Under the pieces are notes generated by a model, which did not search any database, was not told the origin of the DNA, and was given only the letters and a program-made list of their open reading frames with translations. A DNA stretch of 64,000 nucleotides, taken from positions 2,418,001-2,482,000 of the forward strand of contig BPGE01000001.1 of the NCBI GenBank assembly GCA_026002875.1. Direction: 5' to 3'. The DNA comes from Bryobacteraceae bacterium (GTDB lineage: Bacteria; Acidobacteriota; Terriglobia; Bryobacterales; Bryobacteraceae). Shown here one piece after another: positions 24,363-35,699 of this stretch (the stretch's first letter is position 1; each line of letters starts with the position of its first letter). Made by a program: the position numbers and the translations under genes.

Positions 24363-25601
24363 CTATCTGGGCGTGATCAATCCCCCGAGTTTGTCCGCTT
24401 CGCCCGAGTCGAGCCGCGGAAACAGAGTGGAATAAGCCTCCAGATATTTCAGCCCGGAACCTGTGTTGAAAATCACGATGCGGTCCGAAGGCCGGAGGAA
24501 ACCGTTTTGCAGGAGTTTTTCCAGAGCCGCGAAGCATGCCGCGCCCTCGGGGCTTGCAAAGATGCCTTCCAGTTTCGCCACGCGCACGCCCGCCTCCAGC
24601 GCCTCGCGATCCTCCACGGCAACGCAGGTGCCGCCGCTGGCGCGAACCGCCCGGAGAATCAGAAAATCGCCCAGCGGCTTGGGCACCCGCAGGCCGGCAG
24701 AAATCGTGCTTGCATTCTGCCAGAATTCCGCCCGTTCTTTTCCTTCCTCAAATGCCTTCACCACGGGCGCGCATCCGGCGGCCTGAACCACGATCATCTT
24801 CGGGCGCTCCGGACCGATCCACCCGAGCGTTTGCATCTCCTCAAACGCTTTCCACATCCCGATCAAGCCGACGCCGCCGCCCGTCGGGTAGAAGATGGCA
24901 TCGGGCAGCTTCCACTGGAGCTGCTCAGCGACCTCGTAACCCATCGTCTTTTTGCCCTCGATCCGGTACGGCTCTTTCAGCGTGTTGATCTCGAACCACT
25001 CGCCACGGGCGGCCCCTTCGGCCACAAGACGGCCGCAATCGCTGATGAGGCCGTCCACGAAGGTGACGCGCGCACCATAACTCTCGCATTCGATGTAATT
25101 CGCCTGCGGCACATCGCGAGGCATGAAGATGTGCGCCTCGATTCCGGCAGCTGCGCAGTAAGCAGCCGCGGCCCCGGCGGCATTGCCTGCGCTTCCGATC
25201 GCCACCCGCTGGATGCCCAGTTCCCGACACATCGAGATACAGCAGGAAAGGCCGCGCGCTTTGAAGGACGCGGTAGGATTGAGCCCTTCGTCCTTGATCC
25301 AGATGTTCGCAGCGCCGAGTTCGGACTCGTACCGCCGCGCGCGCACCATCGGCGTCCAGCCCTCGCCGAGCGAGACCATGGAAGCAGGATTCGAAACCGG
25401 CAGCACGGGCGCATAACGCCACATGGATGCGGGCGCGCCAGCCAGCCACTCGCGGCTCCAGCTGCGCCGCGCGGCTTCCAGATCGTAGCGCACCAGCAGC
25501 GGTCCGCCGCAGGCGCAGAGGTTCCACGCGCGGCCTGCTTCGTGCTTCGCGCCGCAGAGGCTGCACTCGAGATGCGTGAGTGTGGTCATCTCTTGCAGCA
25601 T
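24363..25601 (-). CDS. thrC: Threonine synthase-like PLP enzyme
   Basis: This 412-residue fold-type II PLP enzyme would turn O-phosphohomoserine into threonine. The N-terminus has a zinc-ribbon-like CSLCG and CACGG, as in one class of threonine synthases. The PLP lysine lies in NPTASFKARG (about residue 115). GSAGNAAGAAAAY and the PTGGGVGLIG phosphate-binding loop are conserved. The end IVIFNTGSGLKYLEAY is also typical. A start four codons later is possible. It is the first host gene after attR. Related cysteate or diaminopropionate enzymes cannot be fully excluded. Confidence 0.85.
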   Translation of the reverse strand: MLQEMTTLTHLECSLCGAKHEAGRAWNLCACGGPLLVRYDLEAARRSWSREWLAGAPASMWRYAPVLPVSNPASMVSLGEGWTPMVRARRYESELGAANIWIKDEGLNPTASFKARGLSCCISMCRELGIQRVAIGSAGNAAGAAAAYCAAAGIEAHIFMPRDVPQANYIECESYGARVTFVDGLISDCGRLVAEGAARGEWFEINTLKEPYRIEGKKTMGYEVAEQLQWKLPDAIFYPTGGGVGLIGMWKAFEEMQTLGWIGPERPKMIVVQAAGCAPVVKAFEEGKERAEFWQNASTISAGLRVPKPLGDFLILRAVRASGGTCVAVEDREALEAGVRVAKLEGIFASPEGAACFAALEKLLQNGFLRPSDRIVIFNTGSGLKYLEAYSTLFPRLDSGEADKLGGLITPR

Positions 25602-26124
25602 AGCGCCGGGGCCGGCAGCGGACGCGGCATGGATTGTGACTGCTGTGGCACAGAGCAGGAATTGCGGGTTCTGCAGGCGGATTGCAGGTCTTCAGGAGCT
25701 TCAGGCGCGGACTCGGCCCGGCTTGACGCGCGCCCGCGGCGCGATGGGGGTGCGGAAGGCTGGATAGGGATATTGCCCGCCTGGCCGCAGCCCTTCAGGC
25801 TGCTCCCGCAGGGCGCTGTTGGAAGGCGGATGGAGCAGAGGGGCGATCGCGGATCGGAAGCTTCAGCCGGCGCAGCCGCAGCCTGCCTGGCGCTCGCTGT
25901 CATCTCCGCCCGCTGTGCGGTGCGAACCGCTGGCCGGGGCCAATGGGCCTCTCAGAGCCGGTGGAGGCGGGGCAGCGCTTCCGCTTCCGTTCGGGATCGC
26001 CCCCAGTGATGATCTACCAGGATGTTCACCTCCTTTCGGTAGCGATCACTGCTTACAAGATCGGCAGGAAGAGCCGAGGCTTTAGCCAGTGCACGCAGAA
26101 TTTCGCGGGGCTGGGGAAGAGATC
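25602..26124. other. Intergenic stretch, no supported gene
   Basis: No convincing gene is seen. On the minus strand AAAGGAGGTGAACATC at about 26034-26019 looks like a strong ribosome site, but only a 25-codon frame follows (25952-26029, NILVDHHWGRSRTEAEAL), without a well-placed start codon. This could be the remnant of a small protein gene. Confidence 0.4.
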
Positions 26125-27285
26125 TCAGACTGCCTGCAGGATGAGGCACTTGAGATAGTGCGTCTCGGGCACGGTGAGGAGGATGGGGTGATCTGCAGCC
26201 TGCGTGCGGCGCTCGAGCACGCGCAGCGTGCGGCCCGTGGAAAGAGCCGCGGAAGCCACCAGCTCCAGCAGCGCGGCTTCGCTCAGATGATGGGAGCACG
26301 AGCACGTCACAAGCACGCCGCCCGGAGCCAGGAGCTTCAACGCCTTGTAGTTGATTTCGCGGTAAGCGCGCAGGGCCGCGTCCATGCTCGCCCGAGACTT
26401 GGCGAACGCCGGCGGGTCGAGCACGATCCAGTCGAACTGACGCCGCGCCGAGACCAGGCCCGTGAGGTAATCGAAGGCGTTGGCCTCGCGCCACTGGATA
26501 TTGCTGATCTCATTGAGCCGTGCGTTCTCAGCCGCCAGCTCCAGCGCTGAGGCCGAGGAGTCCACCGCCTCGATGGACTCGCAGGCGCGGGCGGCATGCA
26601 GGGCGAAGCCGCCCGTGCAGGTGAACAGGTCGAGCCCGCGGCCGCGCGCCCAGCGCGCCGCAGCCACATAATTCTCGCGCTGATCGAGAAAGACGCCGGT
26701 CTTCTGCCCGTGCAGGGGGTCGACGAGAAGCCGCAGCCCGTTCATGCGCACTTCGACGCGCGCGGGAGGTTCGCCGTGCAGCACCTGCGGCTCCAGAGGC
26801 AGCTGTTCGAGCCGGCGCACAGGCACGTCGTTGCGGGCGACGATCGAGGCGGGCGCCGCCAGCTCGCGCAGGCAATCCACGATGACCGGCGCCGCCCGGT
26901 CCATGCCCTGATCGAGGAACTGCACGGAGAGGTGTTCCGCGTAGCGGTCCACGATCAGCGCCGGCAACAGATCACCCTCGCCATGCACCAGGCGGCAAGC
27001 GTCGGAGTCCAGCACGGCGCGGCGGCGGAACTCGATGGCGGCGCGAAGTCGCTCGAGAAAAAAGGCGCGGTCGATGGCGCGGTCCTCGTCCGTCAGAAGC
27101 CGGAGCCGGATCTGGGAGGCCGCGCTGAAGTGGGCTACGCCGAGGAAGCGGCCCTTTTCGCTGACCACGCGCACCGCTTCGCCCGGGGCGGCGCCTCGGG
27201 AGTCGACAACGTCGCTCGAGTAGATCCAGGGGTGGCCCGACTCAATCCGCGATGCTGCTTTGCGGTTGACTGTGACCAGCGTCAA
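26125..27285 (-). CDS. rlmI: 23S rRNA (cytosine-C5) methyltransferase RlmI-like
   Basis: This 386-residue protein has an N-terminal PUA domain (SGHPWIYSSDVVDSRGAAPGEAVRVV, about residues 15-75) and a C-terminal Rossmann methyltransferase domain: GQKTGVFLDQREN, LDLFTCTGGFALHAA (SAM loop), EAVDSSASAL and DPPAFAKS, the family signature, followed by TCSCSHHLSE with the catalytic Cys. It would methylate m5C1962 of 23S rRNA with SAM. Start and stop codons overlap with htpX upstream by four bases, so they are probably co-transcribed. Confidence 0.92.
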   Translation of the reverse strand: MTLVTVNRKAASRIESGHPWIYSSDVVDSRGAAPGEAVRVVSEKGRFLGVAHFSAASQIRLRLLTDEDRAIDRAFFLERLRAAIEFRRRAVLDSDACRLVHGEGDLLPALIVDRYAEHLSVQFLDQGMDRAAPVIVDCLRELAAPASIVARNDVPVRRLEQLPLEPQVLHGEPPARVEVRMNGLRLLVDPLHGQKTGVFLDQRENYVAAARWARGRGLDLFTCTGGFALHAARACESIEAVDSSASALELAAENARLNEISNIQWREANAFDYLTGLVSARRQFDWIVLDPPAFAKSRASMDAALRAYREINYKALKLLAPGGVLVTCSCSHHLSEAALLELVASAALSTGRTLRVLERRTQAADHPILLTVPETHYLKCLILQAV

Positions 27286-28121
27286 GCGAGCCTTTCCAGC
27301 CGCGCGATCCGCTCAGCCGTGGGCGGGTGCGTAGAGAACAGCTTCATCAGGCTCTGGCCCGAGAACGGCTTAATGATGTACATGTGCGACATGGCCGGGT
27401 TGGCGTCGAGCGGGATGCGCTTCGACCAGGACTCGAGCTTCCGCAGGGCGTTGGCCAGGCCGCGGCCGGTGCCGACGGCGCGGGCGGCTTCGGCATCGGC
27501 GGCGAACTCGCGCGTCCGCGAAATGGCCATCTGGATCAGCAACGCCGCGATGGGCGCCAGCAGCAGCAGCGCGAGGCTCGCCAGCGGGTTGGGGGCGTCG
27601 TCGTCGCTGCTGCGGCCGCCGAAGAAGACGAACATGCGCGCTGCAAAGGTGATGGCGGCGGCGATGGTGGCGGCGATGGAGCTGATGAGGATGTCGCGGT
27701 TGCGGATGTGCGCCAGCTCGTGCGCGATGACGCCTTCCAGCTCTTCGTCGTCCATCAGCTCAAGCAGGCCGGCCGTCACGGCCACCGAGGAGTGACGCGG
27801 GTTGCGGCCGGTGGCGAAGGCGTTGGGCGAGCGCTCCGGAATCACCCACAGCTTCGGTTCCGGAAGCCCCATCCGCTGGCACAGCCGCTGCACCATGGGC
27901 GCGATGCGGTAATAGATCTCCGCATTCTGCGTCGGGCTGACCCGCACGGCGCCGCTCGTCATCAGGGCGATCTTTTCCGAGAAAAAGTAGCTGAAAAAGT
28001 TCATCGCCACGGCGAACAGCAACGCCGTCTGGAGACCCGAAGCGCCGCCCAGCGCCTGGCCGATAGCGAGCAGGAAACCGCTGAGCAGACCGAGCAGAAG
28101 GACAGTTTTGATCCCGTTCAT
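27282..28121 (-). CDS. htpX: Membrane zinc protease HtpX
   Basis: This 279-residue M48 peptidase starts at NGIKTVLLLGLLSG; an ATG six codons earlier is possible. It has two N-terminal membrane helices, the zinc motif HELAHIRN (HExxH), two more helices (IAATIAAAITFAARMFVFF, LLLLAPIAALLIQM) and the third zinc ligand in SRTREFAADAEA. It degrades misfolded membrane proteins. It is about 50 residues longer than nothing in the family; length is normal. rlmI follows with a four-base overlap. Confidence 0.93.
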   Translation of the reverse strand: MNGIKTVLLLGLLSGFLLAIGQALGGASGLQTALLFAVAMNFFSYFFSEKIALMTSGAVRVSPTQNAEIYYRIAPMVQRLCQRMGLPEPKLWVIPERSPNAFATGRNPRHSSVAVTAGLLELMDDEELEGVIAHELAHIRNRDILISSIAATIAAAITFAARMFVFFGGRSSDDDAPNPLASLALLLLAPIAALLIQMAISRTREFAADAEAARAVGTGRGLANALRKLESWSKRIPLDANPAMSHMYIIKPFSGQSLMKLFSTHPPTAERIARLERLA

Positions 28122-28209
28122 TGCCTCTCTGAATCCCATTCTGACAGATGCGGTGCACGGCCGGCAGGTTCCACCCGTGATCCGTCCGTAAGGAATTGAG
28201 CCGTTGCTT

Positions 28210-29806
28210 GGTGAGGCCTGAAGGAGTGGGGCTGGGGTGCAGAAGGGGCGGGGGGCTGAGTTGCACCCAATGGGTGCAAACGTGCAAGCGATTCTGGCAT
28301 GAGGTTGAAATCGAGGCGATCTCCGGCCGAGGGCGAGTTTCTGTTTGAGATCGATCCGGAGCCGCTGGAGGAGTGCGTCACGGCATTGGGCGGCCTGCCG
28401 CTGTTGTTGCGGGCGGTGCGGAGCCTGGATGTGCCGGGCAGCGTGAAGCGCCATTTGCGTCTCAAGCAGCGAGAGCGGGGCTTGGACGAAGCGGCTTACG
28501 TGGAAAGCTTCCTGACGTTGAACGCGGTGGGTGGGGATTGCCTGGAGGACTTCGACCAATTGCGCGAAGCCCCCGATGTGACCCAGATGGCGGGCTACCA
28601 GATGCCGAGCGCGGAGGCGGCGCGGAAGTTTCTGTACCGCTTTCACGAGGAGGCCCTGATCGAGCAGGCGCAGCAGGAATTGGCGGTGGGCCAGGTGAGC
28701 TATATCCCGGAGGAGAGCGCGGGGCTGCGCGCTTTGGCGCAGGTCAATCAGGATGTGGTGCGGGAGTTGGGCCGCCGCTGCGCGGAGCAGAAGATCGCCA
28801 CGGTGGACCTGGACTCGACGATCATTGAGAGCTGGAAGAAAGAGGCCAGGCGGACCTACGAAGGATGCACCGGCTACCAGCCGGTGCTGGCGCTGTGGGC
28901 GGAGATGAACGTGGTGCTGGCCGATGAATTCCGGGACGGCAACGTGCCGGCGCAGCAGCAACCGCTGCGGGTGGCGCAGCGGGCCTTTGCCGCGTTGCCG
29001 GAGACGGTGGGCGAGTATTACTTCCGTGGCGACTCGGCCTGTGAGGAGGAGGGCCTGCTGACGTGGTTGCGCAATGAGCGGCGGCCGGACGGGCCGCAGG
29101 GATTCATCGGCTTTGCCGTCAGTGCGCGGATGAGTGCGGCGTTGCGGGAAGAGATTCTGGCCACGCCAGAGGAGTGCTGGCAGCCCTACGCCGAGGACAG
29201 CCAGGGGATCCAGGAGTGCGCGCAGGTGGACTACTTCCCCGAGGAGACGGCGGAGAACCGCTACCGCGAGCCGCTGCGCACGATCGCCATCCGGATCCGC
29301 AAGAAGTAGGGCGAGCTGTTTTCCGGCGGGGAGGCGGTGAAGTACTTCGCGGTGCGGACCAACCTGTGGGACTGGAAGCCGCAGCGGCTGCTGGAGTGGC
29401 ATCGCGAGAAGGCGGGTTCGATCGAGGCGGCGCACGCGGTGATCAAGAACGAGCTGGCCGGAGGGGTGCTGCCTTGCGCCCGCTTCGGGGCCAACGCCGC
29501 CTGGTTTCGCTTCGCGGTGCTGACCTTCAATGTGCTGACGGCGCTGAAGCGGCTGGCGCTGCCGGCCGAGCTGCTTGCGGCGCGGCCCAAGCGGCTGCGG
29601 TTTCTGATCTTCAACACCCCGGGCAAACTGGTGCGGCATGCGCGGCGGACGATTTTGCGGCTGCTGCGCACGCTGAACCGCTTCAGCAACTGGCACGGCG
29701 CCCTGCGGCTGCTGCCCTTGCCGGGTTGACGAGCCCAGCTGAGTGGGTACGAGGCGGCCAGATCCTTTCAGCACCGCTTGAAGTGTGCGGCCGCTTCTGC
29801 CTCACC
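28210..29806 (+). mobile_element. IS1380-like element, probably decayed
   Basis: The element is defined by the IS1380-family transposase at 28299-29729. GGTGAGGC (28210-28217) and its inverted match GCCTCACC (29799-29806) may be parts of the terminal repeats, but no flanking target duplication was found, so the limits are tentative. A perfect 9-bp palindrome (28261-28269 with 28271-28279, TTGCACCCA/TGGGTGCAA) lies just before the transposase start. Confidence 0.55.
28299..29729 (+). pseudogene. IS1380-family transposase with in-frame amber codon
   Basis: The frame codes a 476-residue DDE transposase interrupted only by TAG at 29307-29309 (codon 337). Before it are ATVDLDSTIIES (Asp170/172) and FRGDSACEEE (Asp245). 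After it come FAVRTNLWDWKPQRLLEWHREKAGSIEAAHAVIKNEL with the expected catalytic Glu, and the conserved C-terminus. Flanking codons read KK-stop-GELF, so a CAG-to-TAG change is the simplest origin. The N-terminal product of 336 residues lacks the catalytic Glu and should be inactive. Confidence 0.85.
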
Positions 29807-30058
29807 GGCCTGAAAAGCGCCAAAACGCAAATCCCGTCCCCCCTGCCCCGCAGTTCGCCTCCCGCATCTGCGCTGATTGCGCCGCAAGTCCCCCTTCAGC
29901 ACCACTGTGCTCCCTTCCGCCCGCCGCTACGGACGGATTACGGCCGGATGCGCGCATCCCTCGCGATGAATCCGCCGTTGTATAATGAAAATAGCCTGCC
30001 TGACAGCCGCTCTCGCTTCCGCAGCGCGGCATTCATTTTGAGTTTGTCCGGTCAATCC
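29730..30058. other. IS right flank and leader of the receiver-like gene
   Basis: No gene is supported. The left part belongs to the IS1380-like end. The right part holds a perfect -10 box (TATAAT, 29981-29986) for the gene at 30059. Confidence 0.5.
29981..29986 (+). promoter_or_regulatory. TATAAT -10 box
   Basis: A perfect TATAAT lies 73 bases before the start of the receiver-like gene. No good -35 box is visible 16-18 bases upstream. Confidence 0.4.
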
Positions 30059-30439
30059 ATGACTCCGAAGCCACGGAAAATCCTGGCGGCCGTCGAAGAT
30101 CTCTTCTTTATCGTGAAAATCAACGACGCCGCGAAACGGTCTGGTCTCTCCTGCGAATTCCTGAAGTCCGCTCAGGAAGTGCTCGACCGCGCCCGGCAGG
30201 AGCCGCCCCTGATGATCATCGTCGATCTCAACGCCCGCAATCTCAAGCCGGTCGAGCTGATCGCAAAGCTGCGCGCCGAGGAATCGCTGAAGAAAGTCAG
30301 CATCATCGCCTTCGTGTCCCATGTCGAAGCGGATCTGAAGAACCGCGCCCAGTCGGCAGGCGCCAGCATGGTGCTCGCCCGTTCCGCGTTCTCGATGAAC
30401 CTGCCCCAGATCCTCAAGCGCCACACGGGCACGCTGTAG
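30059..30439 (+). CDS. CheY-like receiver-type protein
   Basis: This 126-residue single-domain protein has the alternating strand-helix pattern of a receiver (KILAAVEDLFFIVKI, PPLMIIVDLNARNLKPVELIAKLRA, KVSIIAFVSHV, GASMVLARSAFS). The phospho-acceptor position reads IIVDLN, so an Asp is kept; the usual acidic pair near the start is degenerate (VEDLF). It may be a non-canonical or phosphorylation-independent receiver. No kinase is adjacent; the next gene, trpD, points the other way. Confidence 0.7.
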   Translation: MTPKPRKILAAVEDLFFIVKINDAAKRSGLSCEFLKSAQEVLDRARQEPPLMIIVDLNARNLKPVELIAKLRAEESLKKVSIIAFVSHVEADLKNRAQSAGASMVLARSAFSMNLPQILKRHTGTL

Positions 30440-30448
30440 GCGCGCCCG

Positions 30449-31477
30449 TCACTGCGCCGCGCGCTGCGTAAACTCGGCGAACGCCTTCAGCCTGCTGCGC
30501 GCCGCGCCGCTGTCGATCGCCCCGGCTGCCTTCTGCATGCCTTCTTCGAACGATGCGGCTGCGCCTGCCGCCCGCAGCGCCGCCGCTGCGTTCACCAGCA
30601 CGATGTCCCGCCGCGGTCCCGGTTCGCCGTCCAGCACCGCCCGGATGATCCGCGCGTTGTCTTCCGCGCTCCCGCCCTGCAGATCCTCCAGCCGCGCCCG
30701 CGCCACGCCGAACTGCTCCGGCGTTACAATCTCGTGCTCGATCGCTCCGTGCACGATCCCCATCAGGTGCGTCGGCGCGGTCGTGGAAATCTCGTCGAGC
30801 CCGTCCTCGCCGTGCACGACGTAGCCGCGCTCCAGTCCGAGCGAAGCCAGCGCCACGGCCATCAGCTCCGCCGCGCGCAGCGAGGGCGCGCCCGCCAGCT
30901 GCGCCGTGGCGCCCGCCGGGTTCGTCAGCGGTCCCAGCAGGTTCATCACGGTGCGCGTCTTCAGCTCGGCACGCGCCGGCTGCGCGTGTTTCATCGCCGG
31001 ATGCAGGGCGGGGGCGAACAGGAACCCGATGCCGGTCTCGCGGATGCAGGCGGCGATCCGCGCCGGATCCGTCAGCAGCCTTGCGCCCAGCGCTTCCAGC
31101 ACGTCCGCGCTGCCGCTCTTCGATGACATCGAGCGGTTCCCGTGCTTGGCCACCGCCACGCCGCAGGCCGCCGCCACGAACGCCACCGCCGTACTGATGT
31201 TGAACGTGCCGCTGTGGTCTCCGCCCGTGCCGCACGTGTCCAGCACCGGCCGGTCCTGAATGCCGTGCTCGATGCGCACGGCGTGCTCGCGCATCGCCTG
31301 CGCCAGTCCCAGCACCTCGTCCGCTGTCTCGCCCTTCACCCGCAGCGCCGCCAGAAACGCCGCGATCTGCGCCGTCGTCGCTTCTCCGCGCAGGATTTCT
31401 TCCATCGCCTCCATCGCTTCCAGCGAGGACAGCGACTCTCTGTCCAACACCTTGTGCAGGTACTCGAGAAACGCCAT
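30449..31477 (-). CDS. trpD: Anthranilate phosphoribosyltransferase
   Basis: This 342-residue enzyme of tryptophan synthesis joins anthranilate and PRPP. It shows the glycine-rich PRPP loop DTCGTGGDHSGTFNIST (about residue 80), KHGNRSMSSKSGSADVLEALG (substrate binding) and LFAPALHPAMKHA. The length is normal. It stands alone; no other trp genes are nearby. It is divergent from sucC with 52 bases between start codons. Confidence 0.95.
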   Translation of the reverse strand: MAFLEYLHKVLDRESLSSLEAMEAMEEILRGEATTAQIAAFLAALRVKGETADEVLGLAQAMREHAVRIEHGIQDRPVLDTCGTGGDHSGTFNISTAVAFVAAACGVAVAKHGNRSMSSKSGSADVLEALGARLLTDPARIAACIRETGIGFLFAPALHPAMKHAQPARAELKTRTVMNLLGPLTNPAGATAQLAGAPSLRAAELMAVALASLGLERGYVVHGEDGLDEISTTAPTHLMGIVHGAIEHEIVTPEQFGVARARLEDLQGGSAEDNARIIRAVLDGEPGPRRDIVLVNAAAALRAAGAAASFEEGMQKAAGAIDSGAARSRLKAFAEFTQRAAQ

Positions 31478-31529
31478 GTTATATTGAAATGCGGGGCTTT
31501 TTTTCCGAGCCTACCACAAGCCCAACACC

Positions 31530-32696
<1,167 letters not shown>

Positions 32697-32708
32697 GGAT
32701 TCCGTCCC

Positions 32709-33584
<876 letters not shown>

Positions 33585-33729
33585 ATGGGGACTGGAACGC
33601 CTGTCACCTTTTCCCGGCCGCGCCCAGAGCGCCGTTCAGGGCCGCCAGCGAAGGCCGCGAAGCGCCCGGCAACGAGCATTTCCCAGCGTTGTTTCCTCGG
33701 CCATCTGCAGCGGGTTTCCCCTCGCGCTT

Positions 33730-33803
33730 GCGCGAGGGCTGCATCCTGCCGCGTCCGCCGCAGGGCCAACCGCCCGGCGGCCGGTTTTTCCGGGGCAGCA
33801 TTT
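33730..33803 (+). terminator. GC-rich hairpins after sucCD
   Basis: The 289 bases between sucD and ndk contain a strong hairpin near 33720-33742 (CCCTCGCGC and GCGCGAGGG) and a second, AACCG/CGGTT-based one ending in GGTTTTT near 33769-33793. The second looks like a terminator for sucCD. No gene is seen here. Confidence 0.4.
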
Positions 33804-33873
33804 CCCCCAAGGCGCTTTCATCGCCCACTGATTCTTTTGAAATCACCATTTCCAACTGACAGAGAAAGCCACC

Positions 33874-34293
33874 ATGCCCGTTGAACGAACACTCGCCATC
33901 ATCAAACCCGACGCCGTCGCCGCCGGCAACGCCGGCAGGATCATCTCGATGATCGAAGAAGCCGGCTTCCGCATTCTTGCCATGCGCATGCAGAAGCTCA
34001 CCCGCGCTGAAGCCGAGGGCTTTTACGCCGTTCACCGCGGCAAGAGCTTCTTCGAAGAGCTCGTCGCCTTCATGACCGAAGGCCCGGTCGTGCTCATGGC
34101 CCTCGAGCGCGAGGACGCCATCGCCAAATGGCGCGAAGTCATGGGCGCCACCGATCCGAAGAAAGCCGCCCCCGGCACGGTTCGCGCTCTCTACGGCACC
34201 GACATCGGCCGCAACGCCAGCCACGGCTCGGACGCGCCTGAAACGGCCGCTTTCGAAGTCGGCTGGTTCTTCCGCGGCTCCGAGCTCGGCTGA
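33874..34293 (+). CDS. ndk: Nucleoside diphosphate kinase
   Basis: This 139-residue enzyme passes phosphate from ATP to nucleoside diphosphates through a phosphohistidine. The start VERTLAIIKPDAV and the active-site segment GRNASHGSDAPETAAFEVGWFF (His about 116) are diagnostic. The length is normal. It stands alone downstream of sucCD, with its own leader. Confidence 0.97.
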   Translation: MPVERTLAIIKPDAVAAGNAGRIISMIEEAGFRILAMRMQKLTRAEAEGFYAVHRGKSFFEELVAFMTEGPVVLMALEREDAIAKWREVMGATDPKKAAPGTVRALYGTDIGRNASHGSDAPETAAFEVGWFFRGSELG

Positions 34294-34330
34294 GCCCTGC
34301 GGCACGGCGGCCTGTGCTTCCAGGCCGCCG

Positions 34331-34996
34331 TCAGAGCTTCTTCAGCGTGATCGACATCCCGCCGCCCTCGCGGAACAGCTGCGTCTCCAGCGCCGGGTTC
34401 GTCGTCACCAGCCGCAGATATTCCGGCACCATGTCGATGTTGTGCGCCAGCACCAGGCCTGCCGGCCGCACCAGCGGCAGCAGCCGGTTCAGGTAGTCGA
34501 CATAGCCTTCCTTGTCGGCGTCCAGGAACAGGATGTCGAACGGCTCCTTGAGCCTCGCAATCGTCTGGTGCGCGTCCCCCTCGACGATCGTCACCAGCTC
34601 CGCCACGCCCGCCTTGCGGAAGTGCTCGCGCGCCGTCGCCGCGCGGCTCTGGTCGTATTCGAACGTCGTCAGCCGTCCGCCCGTCTTCTGCAGCGCCATC
34701 GCGAACCACAGCCCCGAGATTCCCGTCGACGTGCCGATCTCCACCACGTGCTTCGCCCTGCCGGCTTCCGCCAGCAGCCGCAGCATCCGCCCGTCGGCGT
34801 GCGGCACGTTCGCATACGTCGCGCCCGTCTTCCACGCCTCTTCCAGCACCGCCAGAATCCGCTTCTCCTGCTCCGAGCCCGCCACCGGCAGGCTGTCAGC
34901 CGAAGCGCCCGCGCCTCGAAACGCTCCCCGGAAACCCCTCTGCGCCCACGCGCCCGCGGGCGCCGCCATGGCCAGCAGTGCAGTCCTTCGCTTCAT
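34331..34996 (-). CDS. O-methyltransferase (family 3) with a signal-like N-terminus
   Basis: This 221-residue protein matches caffeoyl-CoA-type SAM-dependent O-methyltransferases: AKHVVEIGTSTGISGLWFA (SAM loop), LTTFEYDQSRAATAREHF, VEGDAHQTI and FDILFLDADKEGYVDYL, followed by AGLVLAHNID. Unusually it starts MKRRTALLAMAAPAGAWAQ, which looks like a twin-Arg-type or general export signal; such methyltransferases are normally cytosolic. SAM is not expected outside the cytoplasm, so the signal may be a cryptic one or the true start may be later. Confidence 0.82.
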   Translation of the reverse strand: MKRRTALLAMAAPAGAWAQRGFRGAFRGAGASADSLPVAGSEQEKRILAVLEEAWKTGATYANVPHADGRMLRLLAEAGRAKHVVEIGTSTGISGLWFAMALQKTGGRLTTFEYDQSRAATAREHFRKAGVAELVTIVEGDAHQTIARLKEPFDILFLDADKEGYVDYLNRLLPLVRPAGLVLAHNIDMVPEYLRLVTTNPALETQLFREGGGMSITLKKL

Positions 34997-35137
34997 GCCG
35001 CATCCCTCGCTTCAGGTGATCCATGCCCGGCCCTCTGTCACGGACAACCGGGCTCTACGCAGAAAGACGCGCCTGCGCCCGCGAAGATTGCTCCGCCGCG
35101 CGGTCTTAACAGGTCTTAACTGCAGGCGATCCGGGCG

Positions 35138-35695
35138 TTACTTCCCGTCCAGCCGGATCGTCACGGAGAACGCCCCCCGCAGGTCGCCCGCCCTGTAGCC
35201 GGTGGCGTGGTCGCGCGGATAGCGCTCGTCGAGCACGCGCCGCACTTCTTCGCTGATCCTGTCCCGCGGTCCGTGGCAGCCGAGGCACATCGGCTGCACA
35301 AGGATCGGCTTCAGATAGCGCGCATAGCGGCGGCCATTCTCTTCCACCACTTCGAGCACTTCCGGCGGCGGCGCGCCCGGCTTGAACTCTTTCTCCCACG
35401 CCCGCAGCTTCGCCGCCTCCCACTCGTCGGGCTGATCCTTCGGGTTCCGCGCGCGCAGCGTCACGCGCCGGATTTCCAGACCCTGCTCGTGCGCGAATTC
35501 CTCCGTCACCGTCTGCGCCACCTCCGAACAGGCGCGCACGGCCCCTTCATAGCCGCCCTTGGCCATCTCCTGCCCGAGCAGCTCCATCAGGACGCGGCCC
35601 AGCCCGGCGGCCGCCTGCGCCGCGCGCTCCCGCGCGTCCGGCGCCTGGGCGGCCGCCGCTGCTGCAAACAGAACAACCAGAATCTGTTTTTTCAT
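35138..35695 (-). CDS. DUF3365 / Tll0287-like haem protein
   Basis: This 185-residue protein has a signal peptide (KKQILVVLFAAAAAAQA) and the features of Tll0287-like sensor domains: a helical N-terminal half (AVRACSEVAQTVTEEFAHEQGLEIRRVTLRARNPKDQPD) and one c-type haem site, CLGCH, in QPMCLGCHGPRD, followed by ISEEVRRVLDERYPRDHATGY and GAFSVTI. It would be a periplasmic redox or gas/redox-sensing protein. It lies four bases downstream of the dihaem peroxidase gene, so both probably act together. Confidence 0.85.
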   Translation of the reverse strand: MKKQILVVLFAAAAAAQAPDARERAAQAAAGLGRVLMELLGQEMAKGGYEGAVRACSEVAQTVTEEFAHEQGLEIRRVTLRARNPKDQPDEWEAAKLRAWEKEFKPGAPPPEVLEVVEENGRRYARYLKPILVQPMCLGCHGPRDRISEEVRRVLDERYPRDHATGYRAGDLRGAFSVTIRLDGK

Positions 35696-35699
35696 CGTT

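Noticed and set aside
25952-26029. 25-codon frame after a strong AAAGGAGG
   Set aside because: No start codon has suitable spacing; too short to call a gene, recorded only as an intergenic oddity.
27282-29774. 830-codon frame that would extend HtpX upstream through the IS
   Set aside because: The added part is antisense of the IS1380-like transposase; HtpX begins at NGIKTVLLLG.
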